Of a stretch of DNA of 64,000 nt, positions 20,283 through 33,279 are shown in pieces. Every line of letters starts with the position of its first letter. The first letter of the stretch is position 1. Under the pieces are notes generated by a model. The model saw only the letters and a program-made list of their open reading frames with translations. It searched no databases and was not told the DNA's origin. Location: the NCBI GenBank assembly GCA_039000515.1, contig JBCFYV010001001.1:1003830-1067829 (forward strand). Direction: 5' to 3'. The position numbers were made by a program, and so were the translations under genes. Origin of the DNA: Timema cristinae (taxonomy: Eukaryota > Arthropoda > Insecta > Phasmatodea > Timematidae).

Positions 20283-20736
20283 TACCTATACCTTGAGTTT
20301 CTTACGAATGGACATATGGGACAACTTTTAGATCATACAAACATATTTTTTACGGTCAGATTGATTATATTTTACTATAATATTGATATTATTTTGTAGT
20401 GATTGATAATATCTACCTGACGGGACAGCTGATATTCACATGGCTGTAAATATAAATATGTGAAAGTAGATCTAGTAAATTTTTCTAGCCTTCGGATATA
20501 TCCATTCCTAAGAAGATTAGAGTGTAACTATTACCACACAAATCTTCCATTGTTCCCTCATTTGTGTTAATTTTAAATTATTAGCTTTTTTTTTTCAAAT
20601 AAATAAGCTCTATAAAACTATAGTGCAATAATAATTATAATCACCAAAGTTTAAAAAACTTTTAAAATATTATTTTTGGAGGTCGAAGCTACTATTTAAA
20701 TATATACTTAATACAGTCAAGTCGGAGACGCGGCAG

Positions 20737-20923
20737 TAGGCCTAAAGTCAGTTGGCCTAAAATTTCAAAATCATTTGGCCTAAAAGTCAGATGCCTAAAA
20801 GTCATATGGCCTAAAAGTCATTTAGCCTAAAGTCAGTTAGCCTAAAGTAATTTGGCCTAAAACTTTAGGCCAAATACTTTAGGCCAAATGACTTTTAGGC
20901 AAATGACTTTTAGGCCAAATGAC
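20737..20923. repeat. Foldback TTTGGCCTAAA array, copy in segment 2
   Basis: Equivalent of 786-994, shorter by about 20 bases and with different point changes. It has the same direct-then-inverted layout. The array has therefore changed length between the two copies. Confidence 0.85.
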
Positions 20924-21297
20924 GGATACTCGTCAAGTCTCGATGGCTAGATTACGACGAAACGAGAATTCAAGAGATTATTAAGAGTGGTAAATAATGT
21001 AAGCTTACACGGTAATTAAAACTATCACACATTCAAAAACAGAACAAACTTGATTAGTGTTTCAAATGGTAATAATACGTAAATTTGAATATATTTACGA
21101 AACCATTTTGGTTTTATGTGTTTCAAAAATATATATTTTGAGAACATTCAACTTTAAAAATTAAAGTCATTTAATTTTTCAAATTATTACTTTTAATTCT
21201 AGTTTTTAATAGTTTGAGGTTGGCTGGCTCCCCGTTCAATTAAAATATCGATACTTACTCTGTTAAATAAAGCTAATTAAATTTTTTTTACCAGTGA

Positions 21298-21488
21298 AGC
21301 AGCGAGGCCGTATCTAGGTAGTGTGAGCAACCTTCCCTAGATGTCAGGCGTCTCGACTTGCCCCCGCGCTTCACAGCCCACGTGACTTTTAGAGGCGGGA
21401 GTTGGCAGAGTTTGACTAACCTCGCTGCTTAGACCGGTACTTGCGGCGCGTTGGTCCGGGAGGGTCGCGAGTCAAACCCTCCTTTCGG
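21298..21488. promoter_or_regulatory. GC-richer block upstream of NOS1AP, copy in segment 2
   Basis: Equivalent of 1371-1561, including the CACGTG E-box at 21379-21384. No differences stood out between the two copies. Confidence 0.3.
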
Positions 21489-22547
21489 GAAACTATTAAG
21501 CACTTTTACTAATTCGCGAAGTATGTACTGAGGAAGGCATTATATATTCTAGTGTGTTACAATAACTAATTGAGCTTTTAAATGTAGTGTAATTTGAAGA
21601 GTTTATCAATGAACATGTGATGCTCAGTGTTAATTGTTGTTTGATAAGGAACCTTCGAAATTCAAATTGGTTATTGAAACTTTCAATTATTTCCTGTAAT
21701 AATACTAGTTTAACACTAGTTGTATAGCAACCATTCAATTCATAGCTAATAAATACATTGTTAATTTCCTAACAATGTGTTATCTAAATAGGAGTGATTT
21801 TATACAAGAACTACTTTAAAAATAGACATCAACGGTAGAATAAGCACGAAACTCACTTACATATTACATTGTTGTGCTAGTATTGTGTTATAAGTTTGTT
21901 CAACGCAATTTGTCGCCCATCTCAGCATCTCCATATTCGAAAGATCCCATCTCTGCTTGGCCTTCAACCTCACGCAAGAGGTTGTTTCTTTAGCTGAGGT
22001 AACAGGTATCCCCCCACCCCCTCACCCGATACATAGGAAAAATTGTCATTTTTTATTTTTTATTATTCGGTGTGTTTTGTGAGCTGCAGATATGTTGGTT
22101 ATATTATCTTTGTAAAGGACTACGAAAGAAAAGAGGGAGACAGCAAAGCAACAACGGCGCGGCTATTTCGGTTTATGTCGGACTGACGAAGCTCTGAGAA
22201 GAATAAAAAATAAAAAAAGGGAAAGGATAGGAGGGGTGAGAAGAGGCAGCGTTGCCAGATCTACCCAAGCGAGAGTGCAAGTGGAAAACAAGACGGTACT
22301 TTTATTTATTGTTGAAATCGTGCATTTTGATCTCTTTGTTGGCTATCCATTCCTTATGACACGTCATCTAGGAGGGAGTTCTACGAAGTTACCGTCGTAC
22401 GAGTCATATAGCGATGACGCCTTCACGTCGTGAGGTCACAAATCAAGTAGAGTGTGGTGTGTCGTAGGTACGTCGAGTCATGGGTGACAGATATCTCACG
22501 CAAGTCTGTGCGAATGAACGATATACACGCGGAGTGTGTATCCTGAA

Positions 22548-22569
22548 GTGGTGTGTGTGTGTGTGTGTG
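22548..22569 (+). repeat. (GT)n microsatellite in the 5' leader, longer allele
   Basis: Equivalent of 2623-2641, with about eleven GT units and one GTGG interruption. The difference shows length variation close to the start codon. Confidence 0.85.
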
Positions 22570-22603
22570 CGGTGTTTGATCTCGTGTGAAGTTGAGAGCA
22601 GCC

Positions 22604-22711
22604 ATGCCGTCGAAGAAGCAATATAACCTGGTGCAGAACGACGACTATGACACCAGGATACCTCTCCATCCGGACGAAGCATTCCAACACGGGATTCCGT
22701 TCCAAGCCAAG
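22604..22711 (+). CDS. NOS1AP: NOS1AP/CAPON homologue, first coding exon (copy in segment 2)
   Basis: This encodes the same 36 residues as 2676-2783, with the same upstream in-frame TGA (22577-22579), the same G at -3 and the same GTAGGT donor at 22712. The flanks for 20 kb on either side follow segment 1 in order. It is most likely the other allele of the same exon, not a second gene, because intron, upstream leader and all repeats are co-linear with about 98% identity by eye. A true tandem duplicate would give an identical picture, so gene copy number should not be inferred from this window. Confidence 0.88.
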
Positions 22712-22718
22712 GTAGGTG
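22712..22718 (+). other. Splice donor of the second NOS1AP exon copy
   Basis: GTAGGTG follows the AAG codon, identical to the donor at 2784. Confidence 0.8.
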
Positions 22719-22924
22719 ATGTCAGGCGACACCTGTTGAACGCGTCTGCCGGGTTAAGAACGTTTACGCTTCCTTCTGAGATTTTTTTTTATCATAAAAA
22801 TATCCGACGATTATTTTAATAATTATATTAAACACAAGAAATAAAAGTCAGATATTAAAATATTTTGTTTCGTTTTTTAAATAACTAATTAAATAACTCT
22901 TTGAATACACATATGACAACTATG

Positions 22925-22975
22925 CATATAAATATATATATATATAATATAAATATATATATATAAATATATATA

Positions 22976-23009
<34 letters not shown>

Positions 23010-23020
23010 CATACACACAC
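22925..23020. repeat. (TA)n/(ATAA)n microsatellite, segment 2
   Basis: Equivalent of 2994-3110 with a different number and order of units. Confidence 0.9.
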
Positions 23021-23025
23021 AACAT

Positions 23026-23318
23026 GATATAAGCCCGCAATCGAGTTACACCGACCGAGTGGCCGATGATAGTTCCGACTTTTGAGGATAGAGGGTGTCA
23101 TGTGGTCAGCACAATGAACCCTACGACCCTTAATCACGGTTTTCTAGACCGTAGCCGTCACTTCCATTCAAATAGTTCCTCATTTGTTCTCACGAGGATG
23201 AATTGGACTCCGTTCCAGATCCACTTCATCACAGTAAAATCTAGAACACCGGGGATCGAACCCGGACCTCTGGATCTGTAGCCAGAAACCTTGACCACTA
23301 GACCATAGAAGTGGTCTT
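23026..23318 (-). mobile_element. SINE, family D, segment 2
   Basis: Equivalent of 3111-3404, with the same A box and T arm and a 2-base deletion next to the T stem. Confidence 0.75.
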
Positions 23319-23689
23319 AGGTTAGGTTAATCTTGGTTTTTTTGTTGTTATAAACAAATAAAATATTAAATTTATCAATTTATAACTTTTTATCAGATTC
23401 ACAGCTTTTTGGCCTTCTTACTAAAAGATACACACAAACCACTTGCATTGAAATAAATAGTCCCTAAATGTATTAATACATTCAAAATTTAATTTTAATG
23501 GGCTTAGAAGGGCAAAAGTTAAGCTTTGTTGATTACTTTATTTAACTATAAACACATAAAAGATAATTTTTATCTAATTATTTTGATTAAATACAATAGA
23601 TGTTTTAGTATTTTGGCATTTTTTAAGTTGGCAATTCTGTGTAGCTATTGTTTCAACACGTAGTTAATAATTGAGAGTTAAATAAAGCC

Positions 23690-23863
23690 ATGTGTGAGAG
23701 TTTGATTAATGTCAATTTACTAAAAGATTTAGAATCTGTGTTGGGTGAAGCCAATAAAGAAATATCCCATTTGCAAGATTTGATTTTGCTACGAAATAAA
23801 ACGAGATGTTCAAGACAGGGTTGCTGTATATATTTTTTTATTCCGTCTCGGGATACCCTGTGA
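23690..23863 (+). pseudogene. 57-codon ORF, segment 2 copy
   Basis: Equivalent of 3779-3952, same length. C4 becomes S and one S becomes I. The frame survives two substitutions, which is weak evidence only. Confidence 0.25.
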
Positions 23864-23941
23864 AATAGTTGAGTCGATCAAATATTTTCTAAACTATTAA
23901 TTAAATTGTCTTAGTAGAATTTGAAGGAAATGCGCCTTCAA

Positions 23942-24051
23942 ATTTTGTGGAGGAAGAATGGAAAACCAATTAGGAAAATTCCATCCTAAGCACATCCGAC
24001 CGGAATCCTAACCCCGATATCCTCGTCACTCCTGTTTATTAAGTGGGTGAC
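23942..24051 (-). mobile_element. SINE, family C remnant, segment 2
   Basis: Equivalent of 4030-4140. Confidence 0.5.
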
Positions 24052-24684
24052 CCTTAAAACCAGCGATGTTTAACCTCTAACAACTCAAGGCACATTGAAC
24101 AGGGCAGTAAAATGGTCAAGACACACCATAAGTTTTTTTTAAAGGAGAAATTATATCTTTAAAAAACGAGAATTAAGATTGTGGTCAAAAGTTAAATGAC
24201 TAAAATTCTTATCATTGTGTTATTTTATTTAAAAAAAATATGTTCATCATGGATTTAACATAATCGGTATGTTTATTGCCAATATATTTTTAATCGCGTC
24301 ATTTTTGCTCTTATTCCAAACTCTCGCGGTACACTAGTGAGCCACCGCACACCAATTGAAAAATGCTTGTCCTCAGAACGATGTTATACAATGCGTTTTT
24401 ACCGGTCCGATTGAACCGGATTGTAGAAACATAATGTTTTAAATGAGAGCTGTCACACTAAGAGCGGTGTTGCCGCACTCAATGGAAGCTTCATCGTGCT
24501 GCGTAGTGGCGGGATAACCGGACAACCGGATTGATGCAATGACACATTCAGGCAAAATTCAGGTGGTCACACTTTACGATTGTGTCAGTCCGTTTCCTTG
24601 CTTCGTTCATAATGTTCGATATCGATAAATCTATTCAAAACCAGGACTTTGGGAGAAGGTGTCTAAAGATCAGTTTGTTTACAC

Positions 24685-24773
24685 CAGAGGTCCCCAACCT
24701 TTTTGGAACTTGGATAACTTTCAAAACTAACAGTAGTGCGGCGGGTACCAATCACTTTTCCAAATAAAATTTA
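24685..24773 (+). mobile_element. hAT-type end fragment, segment 2
   Basis: Equivalent of 4772-4860, same end motif. Confidence 0.45.
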
Positions 24774-24982
24774 CTAACTCCCGCCTGGCTCAGAGGTCAG
24801 TCAGCCTCAACGCTATACACACGACCGGTCAACTGCCATGTTAAGTTTCCAACAGCGATTGTGACGTTACATGTGGTTGTTGGTTATACTCAAGGCCGTA
24901 GGCGAGTGGGAGGGAGAGGGGTTTCAATCACCTCCAAGTTGACAAAAAATATAGTTAAAAAATACTGCTTTATTTGCGGTTT

Positions 24983-25195
24983 TCCTAGTCGCGTTGAGCT
25001 GCTCGACTGCTGAGAACGGGAAGATCGAGGTTCGAATCTAGGTCGGGTGAACTGGGGGGAGGTTCCTAAAAAGTTTTCCACTCTCCCTATACGCAAATGC
25101 GGGCTCGCTTCCTCTAATTCAACCTTCCCAATTCCTAATCCATTAGCGTAATTAGTACTTAAAGCGTATAACCCGAAAGGGTAGTAAGACGTTGT
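24983..25195 (+). mobile_element. SINE, family B, 5'-truncated, segment 2
   Basis: Equivalent of 5071-5283. Confidence 0.75.
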
Positions 25196-25472
25196 GGTGA
25201 CCTGGTGGTCTAGGGGTAAGGTGTCAGACTTCTATGCTGGCGGCCGGGGTTCAATCCCAGGTCCCGGCAGATTACCAAACCCTTCCTTCACCTCTGACAA
25301 GACATCTTGTGAATGTGGGGAATGCCAGGCCTCCACCGTGGTTCGGATTCCACGTTAAACTGTAGGTCCTTCATTTCATCTCACTATCACCCTACTATTA
25401 CACATTAGCGTAAGTGCGTATAACCCGAATGGGTAGTAAGACGCGGTGCTAATAATAATAATAATAATAATA
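25196..25472 (+). mobile_element. SINE, family A, full length, segment 2
   Basis: Equivalent of 5284-5560, same boundaries. Confidence 0.85.
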
Positions 25473-25921
25473 AAACTTCTTTGCTACTCCTTGAGAGGTT
25501 AGCGTCAGCTACGGGGTGTGGAGAACAGTTTATCCAACTTGTTACATAATGAAAACATTCCTGTAACAGGTTCAACATATTAGAAAACAAAAGTCACACA
25601 TTTCTCTTTGATCTTTATCGATACTGGATGGCAAACTTATACCAGATAACTTGTTGTAAAACAGCATTGTATTATCACATTTTTCACTAGATTTTATAAC
25701 AAGTTGTAAAATATTGCACAAAAACAGTCTTAAAACTTGTTAAATATTGTACGTACCTTAATAGGTCTAATGATCCATCTTTCCTCTGAACATATTGCGT
25801 TCCTAAATGTTGTATGATTATGTGGGGTACAATATGTTGAGCAATTCATCAAATGAATTTGTCGACATGTTGTGGTAATCAAAAACATTTCTTTTACGTT
25901 TTAGAATAATAATGTAATATT

Positions 25922-26098
25922 GTTATAACGCACTTACGCTAATGTGTAATGGTAGGGTGATTGTGAGATGAAATGGAGGACCTACAGTTTAACGTGGAAT
26001 CCGAACCACGGTGGAGGCCTGGCATTCCACACATTCACAAGATGTCTTATCAGAGGTATAGGAAGGGTTTGGTAATCAGATAAATCTGTGCCGGGACC
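25922..26098 (-). mobile_element. SINE, family A fragment, segment 2
   Basis: Equivalent of 6013-6188. Confidence 0.75.
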
Positions 26099-26566
26099 AA
26101 TATTTATTAAATCTTTTGCTTCACTCCTGTTTAATTTAGAAAGGATGAACCCAATATTTACGTGCTACTGAGTATTTCGATAATCCTTCGACTTCAAAAG
26201 GACAAATAGTTTTCAACTTATAATCATTACTTCTCACTGCTCTTTTCGACTGCTCTAGGCGGGATGCACTATCTTTTCCACCGGGACAAATGCGACTCAT
26301 TAAGGCAATCCCGTCAAATGGGGCCGGATTCGCCGGACCGGTAAAAACGCATAAGTATAACACCGCCCTTAAACCATAATACTACCGATTTTAATGTTAC
26401 CTACTGGAAATTAAGGGAACAATTATTTTGTGTTGAAAAGTCAGGACAAGTTAAATGTTTTTTCTCTAGGTAAGCTAATACGAATTTAAATCATTGTTTA
26501 ACAAATACAACCATATATTTTTGTGGTCAACATTTATAACATTCTACTGTTTTATTAGTTACTTTA

Positions 26567-26822
<256 letters not shown>

Positions 26823-26899
26823 TATTAGTTACTTTACATCCATTACTGTTTCCAGACTGTGGTCTGGGTCAGTCTTTTATTCAAGCTACGCCTGTCTTG

Positions 26900-27191
26900 G
26901 TAACCTGGTGGTCTATGGGTAAGGTCTCGGACTTCTGTGCTAGGGGTCCGGGGTTCAATCCTCGGTCCCGGCACAGAGTTACCTGATTTCCAAACCCTTC
27001 CTTCACCACTGACAAGACGTATATTAATAACAACTTGTGAATGTGGGGAATGCCAGGCCTCCGCCGTGGTTCGGATCCCACGTTAAACTGTAGGTCCTCC
27101 ATTTCTTCTCACAATCACCCTACCATTACACATTAGCGTAAGTGCGTATAACCCGAACAGGTAGTAAGACGCGATGCTAGTATAATAATAA
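26900..27191 (+). mobile_element. SINE, family A, segment 2
   Basis: Equivalent of 6990-7280 with the same internal insertion. Confidence 0.8.
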
Positions 27192-27240
27192 GCCTATCAT
27201 AGCTTCATATTTCTTATAATTTAACTTCAGACTAGGATAG

Positions 27241-27389
27241 ACACAACATCCAGTCCCCGACCGTTAATTTATCACTGTGAAAGGGTAAACCCATATTCTC
27301 ATCAATGATAGATTCTTGGCCATCCCGGGAATCTAACTCGGGACCTTTAGCTCAGTAGACAGACACGCTACTGACTGAACTAAGGTGTC
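27241..27389 (-). mobile_element. tRNA-derived element of another type, segment 2
   Basis: Equivalent of 7330-7478. Confidence 0.5.
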
Positions 27390-27541
27390 ATATACTGTTT
27401 TATTAATGTTATTTTATAAATATTGTTAATATCTATCGAAAGAGGCAGCTGCGGATCACATGACTTGAGCGGATCGATTGAGTTGCGTCCAGCCAACTCA
27501 GATTGAATGGTGATAAAGTCAATCAGTTGTACACAATACCA

Positions 27542-28055
27542 GCCTCGGTGGTCAAATGGTCCAAGGCATCACTATCGCAATAGCCTGAACTGTCGAAGAA
27601 AGGGAAATCGAGGTTTTGAATCATCCCGATCGGTTGTAATATGGGTAGTTTTTTAAATGATTTTCCATTTTCCTTCTTTGTAAATGTGGGTAGATCAACT
27701 ATAAAATGCTACCTTATACCTACCAACCCCGTTAAAATAATGATATATTCTTATATTTTTATATTTAGCACCGCGTCTTACTACCCATTCGGGTTATACG
27801 CTTTAAGTACTAATTACGTTAATGGATGTAGGAATTGGGAAGGTTGAATGGGAGGAAATGAACCCGCATTTGCGTGGAGGGAGAGTGGAAAGCCACTTAG
27901 GTAAAACCAACCCCTGTTCACCCGACTGAGATTCGAACCTCGATCTCCCCGTCCTCAGCAGTCGAGCTCAACACTACAAGCGCGTTAGCCAACTACGCCA
28001 CCGAGGTGGGTAATATTCTTATAAGTAAGTTGAACAGGTAGTAAGAGTTGGCGAT
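27542..28055 (+). mobile_element. Older SINE split by a younger SINE, segment 2
   Basis: Equivalent of 7631-8145. Confidence 0.65.
27756..28012 (-). mobile_element. SINE, family B, nested, segment 2
   Basis: Equivalent of 7845-8101, with duplication copies at 27745-27755 and 28013-28023. Confidence 0.82.
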
Positions 28056-28107
28056 GAAAAAAACTACCTTTTTTGACTGACAAAAAAAAGTTCCTTCAGG
28101 TAGGGAT

Positions 28108-28223
28108 GAAGAAATAAGGATTTTTAGCGGTAATCTACTCGAATTTGCTTGGAAGGAGATTGGGAGAACATTTAGGAAAAATCACCCTCAATAGACCCAA
28201 CCGGGATTCGAACGCCTACGTCA
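28108..28223 (-). mobile_element. SINE, family C remnant, segment 2
   Basis: Equivalent of 8197-8312. The stretch to 28591 is unassigned. Confidence 0.45.
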
Positions 28224-28591
28224 TCTTTATACTAGGTGAATATACATATTGATAAATTAAATTTTTCACAGGATAGATAGGCACATACATGCACGATGCA
28301 AATTTATCAACGGTCGAAACGAAGTCGTATAAGGCAATGTTCTCGTGCGTCACTCCATTCTTTGTGTATTTTTAATTATTATTTTTTTGTCACTGAAGCT
28401 TGCCATCGAGTTTTCTATTAATGTCACAAGTTTCTCGGTTCATGATGCTCTGCGTCTGTTCTAGGTTTCCAAGCAAGAGTCTTTCTATCATCAGAAATCT
28501 CTTCAAACTATTTAAAAAAAAATTATGTAGGCTACGTTTGAATAATACCAGCGTGCTATTATCAACAAACCGTAGGTACCTATTTGTTCGT

Positions 28592-28821
28592 GCGTCTTAC
28601 TACCCGTCCGGACCATGAACATTTAATCACATTAATTGACTAGGCACGAATAAGTTTTAATTTAGAGGGAAAGTATCCGCATTTGCGTGTGCGGAAAGTG
28701 GAAAACAATAGAACCAAAAACACTCCAAGTACACCCGGGTGAAATTTGGATCCCTGCCTTCACGTCACCGACAGATAAAACTAGATGAGCTTGACATTTA
28801 GTCCGCGTGACCATCCATATG
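28592..28821 (-). mobile_element. SINE, family C, segment 2
   Basis: Equivalent of 8682-8910, with a base more like consensus in the tail block (CCGTCCGG). Confidence 0.7.
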
Positions 28822-28966
28822 GATCTGTAATAATATATAAACCTAGAATAACAGAAGGCAGAGGGTGACATCTAGAAATACACCTTTATTTAAGACGTGT
28901 CCCATTTGACTTTGTTTCCAAGTTATATCAATGTTTGTATTACGGTAATGTGAAGATGCTTAGTAC

Positions 28967-29108
28967 TATAGGAAGTGCTCAAAATTGCCATCTTTGGCCT
29001 TTATTGTAATGCAATGCATTTTTGAAAGGGTGTGGCACTGCGGCATTCTACGAAACGACTGCATACTTGCATTCAGGCCTATAATGGCCATTTTGAGCAC
29101 TTCCTATA
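28967..29108. mobile_element. 142-bp MITE, perfect 19-base ends
   Basis: TATAGGAAGTGCTCAAAAT at 28967-28985 is exactly repeated inverted at 29090-29108, and the match extends further inward with a mismatch (TGGCCA). The TA at each border would fit a TA-type target, but the class is not certain. Confidence 0.75.
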
Positions 29109-29508
29109 ATGTTAAACAGTTCCGCGTTACTGGATTACATGCATGACTATAGCTCGGAAACAAGATCAAATGGGACACATGTATGTTTGGTTGTTTGTTT
29201 TTGTGTTTCCTGTCCAGTTCACTTGTCCACTTGTCCACTTGTCCACTTGTCACGGTACTTTTTTTATAAGATATATAGATATATTTAAATATTTAAATAT
29301 AGATTGCAAAACTAAGTACATACATACGGTAGTTCGGCATAGGTTCAAAGAATGTCCTTGCAAAATTGAGATAAAATTGGTCCACACATTTGACAATTAT
29401 TGTGGAACAAAAGGACTGACAGATGAAATATCAAATTGTCAAGTTATATCAGGACCTCTCTACACTCGTTCATTTAAATACACATCCGGGCCTTACATAT
29501 CATTTTTA

Positions 29509-29811
29509 CTAACTTCCGCACAAAGGTTTGACCGCTGATATCCCTCTCCGGTATAGTCCCGTCATGTCAACAGTGGACTTGGAGTATTGCGGTTGGTCGT
29601 GGTCACGTGTTTCCTGTATGTTCAGTGCGGCCTTGTGGGGTCGACCAAAGCAATTCCTCCCGTCATGCCTCTTGGGACTACTTCCGGCATCCACATTTCC
29701 TGGCGCCAGGAGATGTAACTCCTGGATGACGTAAATCAAGTCGGCCCTCCACATATTGTCCAAACAATCGTTGTGCCCTGTCTGTGCTGATGTCTTCCTG
29801 ATACTCAGCAT
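29509..29811 (-). CDS. 100-codon ORF of unknown nature, segment 2
   Basis: Same sequence as 9575-9877, with no change noticed. A 7-base inverted repeat (CCAGGAG, 6-base loop, CTCCTGG) lies inside it. Confidence 0.25.
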   Translation of the reverse strand: MLSIRKTSAQTGHNDCLDNMWRADLIYVIQELHLLAPGNVDAGSSPKRHDGRNCFGRPHKAALNIQETRDHDQPQYSKSTVDMTGLYRRGISAVKPLCGS

Positions 29812-30031
29812 CTGTGTTGTAAAAACATTCCGGCGTTATTAAACTGTAATTTATTTTATAAAAAATATTGTCACTAGGCCTACTAAAAGAAACATATTTC
29901 TTTCATAAAATATGATAAAGGTTTTAAGGCACTTTATGACTGACTCGGCCACAAGCTGGAAACAGTTGATGATGATGATGATACCGATCTACTTTTTACT
30001 AAACTAACTAGAAATCAACAGTAAAACATGA

Positions 30032-30190
30032 CAGGTAGATTAGAGCTCAAACCCCGGTCGGTTTTACTGAGGGTGGTTTTACTAAATGGCTTCTCATTCT
30101 TCCTCATTACGCACATGCGGGTACATTTCCTCTTTATTTTAATGTCTCCATCCCTAGCCCATTATTTTACGAAAGAGTAGTGAGACGCGA
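30032..30190 (+). mobile_element. SINE, family C remnant, segment 2
   Basis: Equivalent of 10101-10260. The (GAT)n tract before it is shorter than in segment 1. Confidence 0.55.
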
Positions 30191-30680
30191 TTCATAAACA
30201 TACAGACTTTCCAAAATTGAAAGCTGGTCACTCATAGTTGATTGAGATCACAGAACTATCTGCAACTGCACTCTTGCCTTCTTGAAAGTAAATATGGCAA
30301 CAATGTTTGTTTCCGCTCCCCCTCTTGAGTGGACCATTGTACCTGTCTAACAGCAAAGGCTGTGTAGACATTGACCGTCTCCGCTTGGTGAGCGGCTCAA
30401 TGGAGTGGTCAAACATGTCCTGGTTCTGTTCACAGCTTCACACCCGCAAGGTCAGAGCAGTGCTACAGTTGCATCTAGTTAGGTTTTGATAACTATTACC
30501 TACAGACTTTGTCATAGAATCACTGTCGTATGTGGGATGAGGGAGGTAAGTGGGGTGGGCGTCTAAGAAATTAAACCCCAGAATATCAGAGGTTGCAGAA
30601 TATAATTTGTGTAGGGGAGGGGCGAACTTTTGTCCCAGTCCCCCGCCCCGCTTTCTAAAGGTCCTTTCCTCTGAGAGTTG

Positions 30681-30889
30681 TTTGAAAATTTGCTACTCCT
30701 TGAAGCTATTTGGAGTCTTCCTCCCAAATATAGTTTTTGAAAATTAAATGACTCTAGAAATTATTTGGATTAATCCCTTCCAAGCAAATGTTTGAAAACT
30801 AGATGCTCTGGAAGCTATTCGGAGTAATCCTTTTCAGGAAATTGTTTAAAAATTAGTTGCCTATAGAAGTTATTTTGAGCTTTTTTTTT
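30681..30889. repeat. Diverged 56-bp tandem repeat, segment 2
   Basis: Equivalent of 10751-10961. Confidence 0.6.
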
Positions 30890-31415
30890 ATTAATCTTAT
30901 CATATTAAATAACATTTTAGCGGAATAAAATAGGCCTAAATCTAGAGAGAGCAAGAAGGGGGTCAAATTAATTCCATGGGGGGATTTTTTCAAAAGGAGG
31001 ACAACCTAAACCCCCCTTGGCCCCTCCGGTTCCGAAGCCACTAAAGGATACAGGTTACAGTTCTTTAAATAAAACATTATCTTTTGCAATTTATTGACTC
31101 TTGAACAATGGCAAAAAAAAAAAAAAAAAGGGACAGAAAAACTGTTCTTGGCCAAAATGACCATGTCTAGATTTGATCCAAACGTCCTTGAGCACACATT
31201 ACACATGTGGGAGATGTTAGTAGCGAATCTGATCGTCACTCACTTTCATACTGTGAAATAATAGAATAAACTAAAAACATCGAATCATTCATTAGATTCG
31301 ATAGTGACTACATTTTTCAAAGAAACTAAACATAATTTGAAAGGCGGATGAATACGGATACAGAACCAACATGTTATGCATTCCGCAACACTTTTCCTTC
31401 AATGACGTAACAATA

Positions 31416-31474
31416 TACATACACACAACACACACACACACACATATAAATTATATATAAATATATATATATAT
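31416..31474. repeat. (CA)n/(TA)n microsatellite, expanded in segment 2
   Basis: A CACACA run followed by ATATAA repeats, about 59 bases. The equivalents in segments 1 (near 11490-11512) and 3 (near 49500-49516) are only about 20 bases. Confidence 0.85.
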
Positions 31475-31844
31475 CAAGGGGACAATGGGCCTTTGTGCTC
31501 TCGGTTAACAGTGCGAATTTCTGGCCTTGCGACGTTTGTCACATCCCCCACCCCCTCCCGAAAAGTGACCCGTTGGGTCCAACCTATATCAAGAGAAACG
31601 TTTTTATAATGTTCATAGCTTGATGGCTTAAGGAAACATTAAAAAAAATGTAGGCCTACACAACTTGAGAAATAAAATTAGATAAGTTACATTGTATTAG
31701 TTACTATTTTGTGTGAAAGGGGGCCCTTGATTCCTCTGAGTGGACCTGATAGTCCATCAAGGTAAGACTGCGTGCTATATTTCAGGGTAGACGGAATTCA
31801 CAAAGTGAGAATGTAGGGCCTATCTAATTATTATTCTACTACAA

Positions 31845-32224
31845 AGCCACATGACTGACTCACTCACTGACATTAATGTTTACTTACTTCCAGACGAGCT
31901 AGAAACTTGAAATTTTGCAAACTTCTAGCTTCTAGCCTGTAACCGACGGGAAAATTCCAAAAAGTTAAAAAAAATTAATGTTTAACTCCCTAAAAAAAAA
32001 TCAAAATGACGGAGCAACTTTAAAGTCGGTGTGAAGGACTTATCTTGGAGGTATCTTGTGGCTAAACAATAAGACCTATCAAAAAAATGGCTCTGGAATT
32101 ACATTAGTTTACATCCACTTGCAAAGAAAACTCACCGGGGATTTGGGGACGGAGCCCCCAACGAGCAAAGCGAGTTTGACATCTACAATCCGTACCATCC
32201 TGTAACGTTCGTTCATTTACACAA
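31845..32224. repeat. Probable interspersed repeat with G/C hairpin, segment 2
   Basis: Equivalent of 11881-12260, with its hairpin at 32143-32161. Confidence 0.3.
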
Positions 32225-32884
32225 GGTGTATGTTTGTCTTGTGCGTCACAGAGGTAGTAGCTATGAATGCACGGTCTTCGTAATATCAAGTCTGTTTCGT
32301 GAAGGAACTATATCCCACCGATAGCTGGGATTAGTTCTAAACACAGCCAAGATATGCCTATTCATCTAATAGCTATGTTCAACTATTTATACTCAAATAA
32401 ATAGAACTCCAGTTACAATACATAACAAGACTCTTATTAAAGCTAGGACCAGGACTCGCCCTAGGAATTTTTCTATCCCACTTAATCCTCAAATTAACAC
32501 TTAACATTTTAAAAGTCATTATGTTAAATATAAGTACGCTTCCAAGATCTATGACCAATGACCTTTAATTTTTAACTAGTATCATTAATAACAATTCATA
32601 AATTAATTAAAGAATAAGCTAACCATTTATAGTTTTTAGCTATTTGTACAAATCTCCGCTTTGTTTTTGTCTTTTTCCGATTTCCGTTTGTGATTCTTTG
32701 CACCTGGTAGTTTGTCTCTTATCGGACATCTATTTGTAGGTTAAAATTTGTTTAAAAAACATAATAATCAAAACCAAAATATAAAATGTATCGTTTAATA
32801 ACCAATGGAGCACCTTGGTTCTGTAAAATAAGCAAAACAATAGATAAACACACTTATCACCAGGACTGGATATTTATGATGTAA

Positions 32885-33048
32885 TATTATTATTATTATT
32901 ATTATTATTAGCACCGCGTCTTACTACCCGTTCGGGTTATACGCACTTACGCTAATGTGTAATGGTAGGGTGATTGTGAAATGAAATGGAGGACCTACAG
33001 TTTAACGTGGAATCCGAACCACTGTGGAGGCCTGGCATTCCTCACATC
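32885..33048 (-). mobile_element. SINE, family A, 5'-truncated, segment 2
   Basis: Equivalent of 12921-13084. Confidence 0.8.
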
Positions 33049-33279
33049 ATATTTTTATTGATTTATCACATACTCGTACACTGCTCTCATAAATTTTGTT
33101 CATAATCACCTGGCTGTAGAAATATAAAGTACATAGTTTTTTTTTCATTTGGGAATTGTGGGTTATATTTTCTTGGCTTGCGTCTTTTTAGAGGAATTTT
33201 TTAGGATCTATAGAGTCATATTAATATTTTTTATTCATTTTAAGGTATATATGTTGAATGTATATATCTTTATTTAAAT

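Larger units (their letters stand above)
24382..26362. mobile_element. Possible DNA transposon with inverted ends, segment 2
   Basis: Equivalent of 4469-6453, with arms at 24382-24409 and 26334-26362. The same nested SINEs are present. Confidence 0.4.

Noticed and set aside
22604..22711. A second NOS1AP gene
   Set aside because: The surrounding 20 kb, including introns and old repeats, is co-linear with the first copy. An allelic or assembly duplicate explains it better.
29143..29538. 131-codon plus-strand ORF
   Set aside because: It is open only in segment 2. Indels at a short CACTTGTCCA repeat and an AT repeat break it in segment 1, and it has no recognisable motif.
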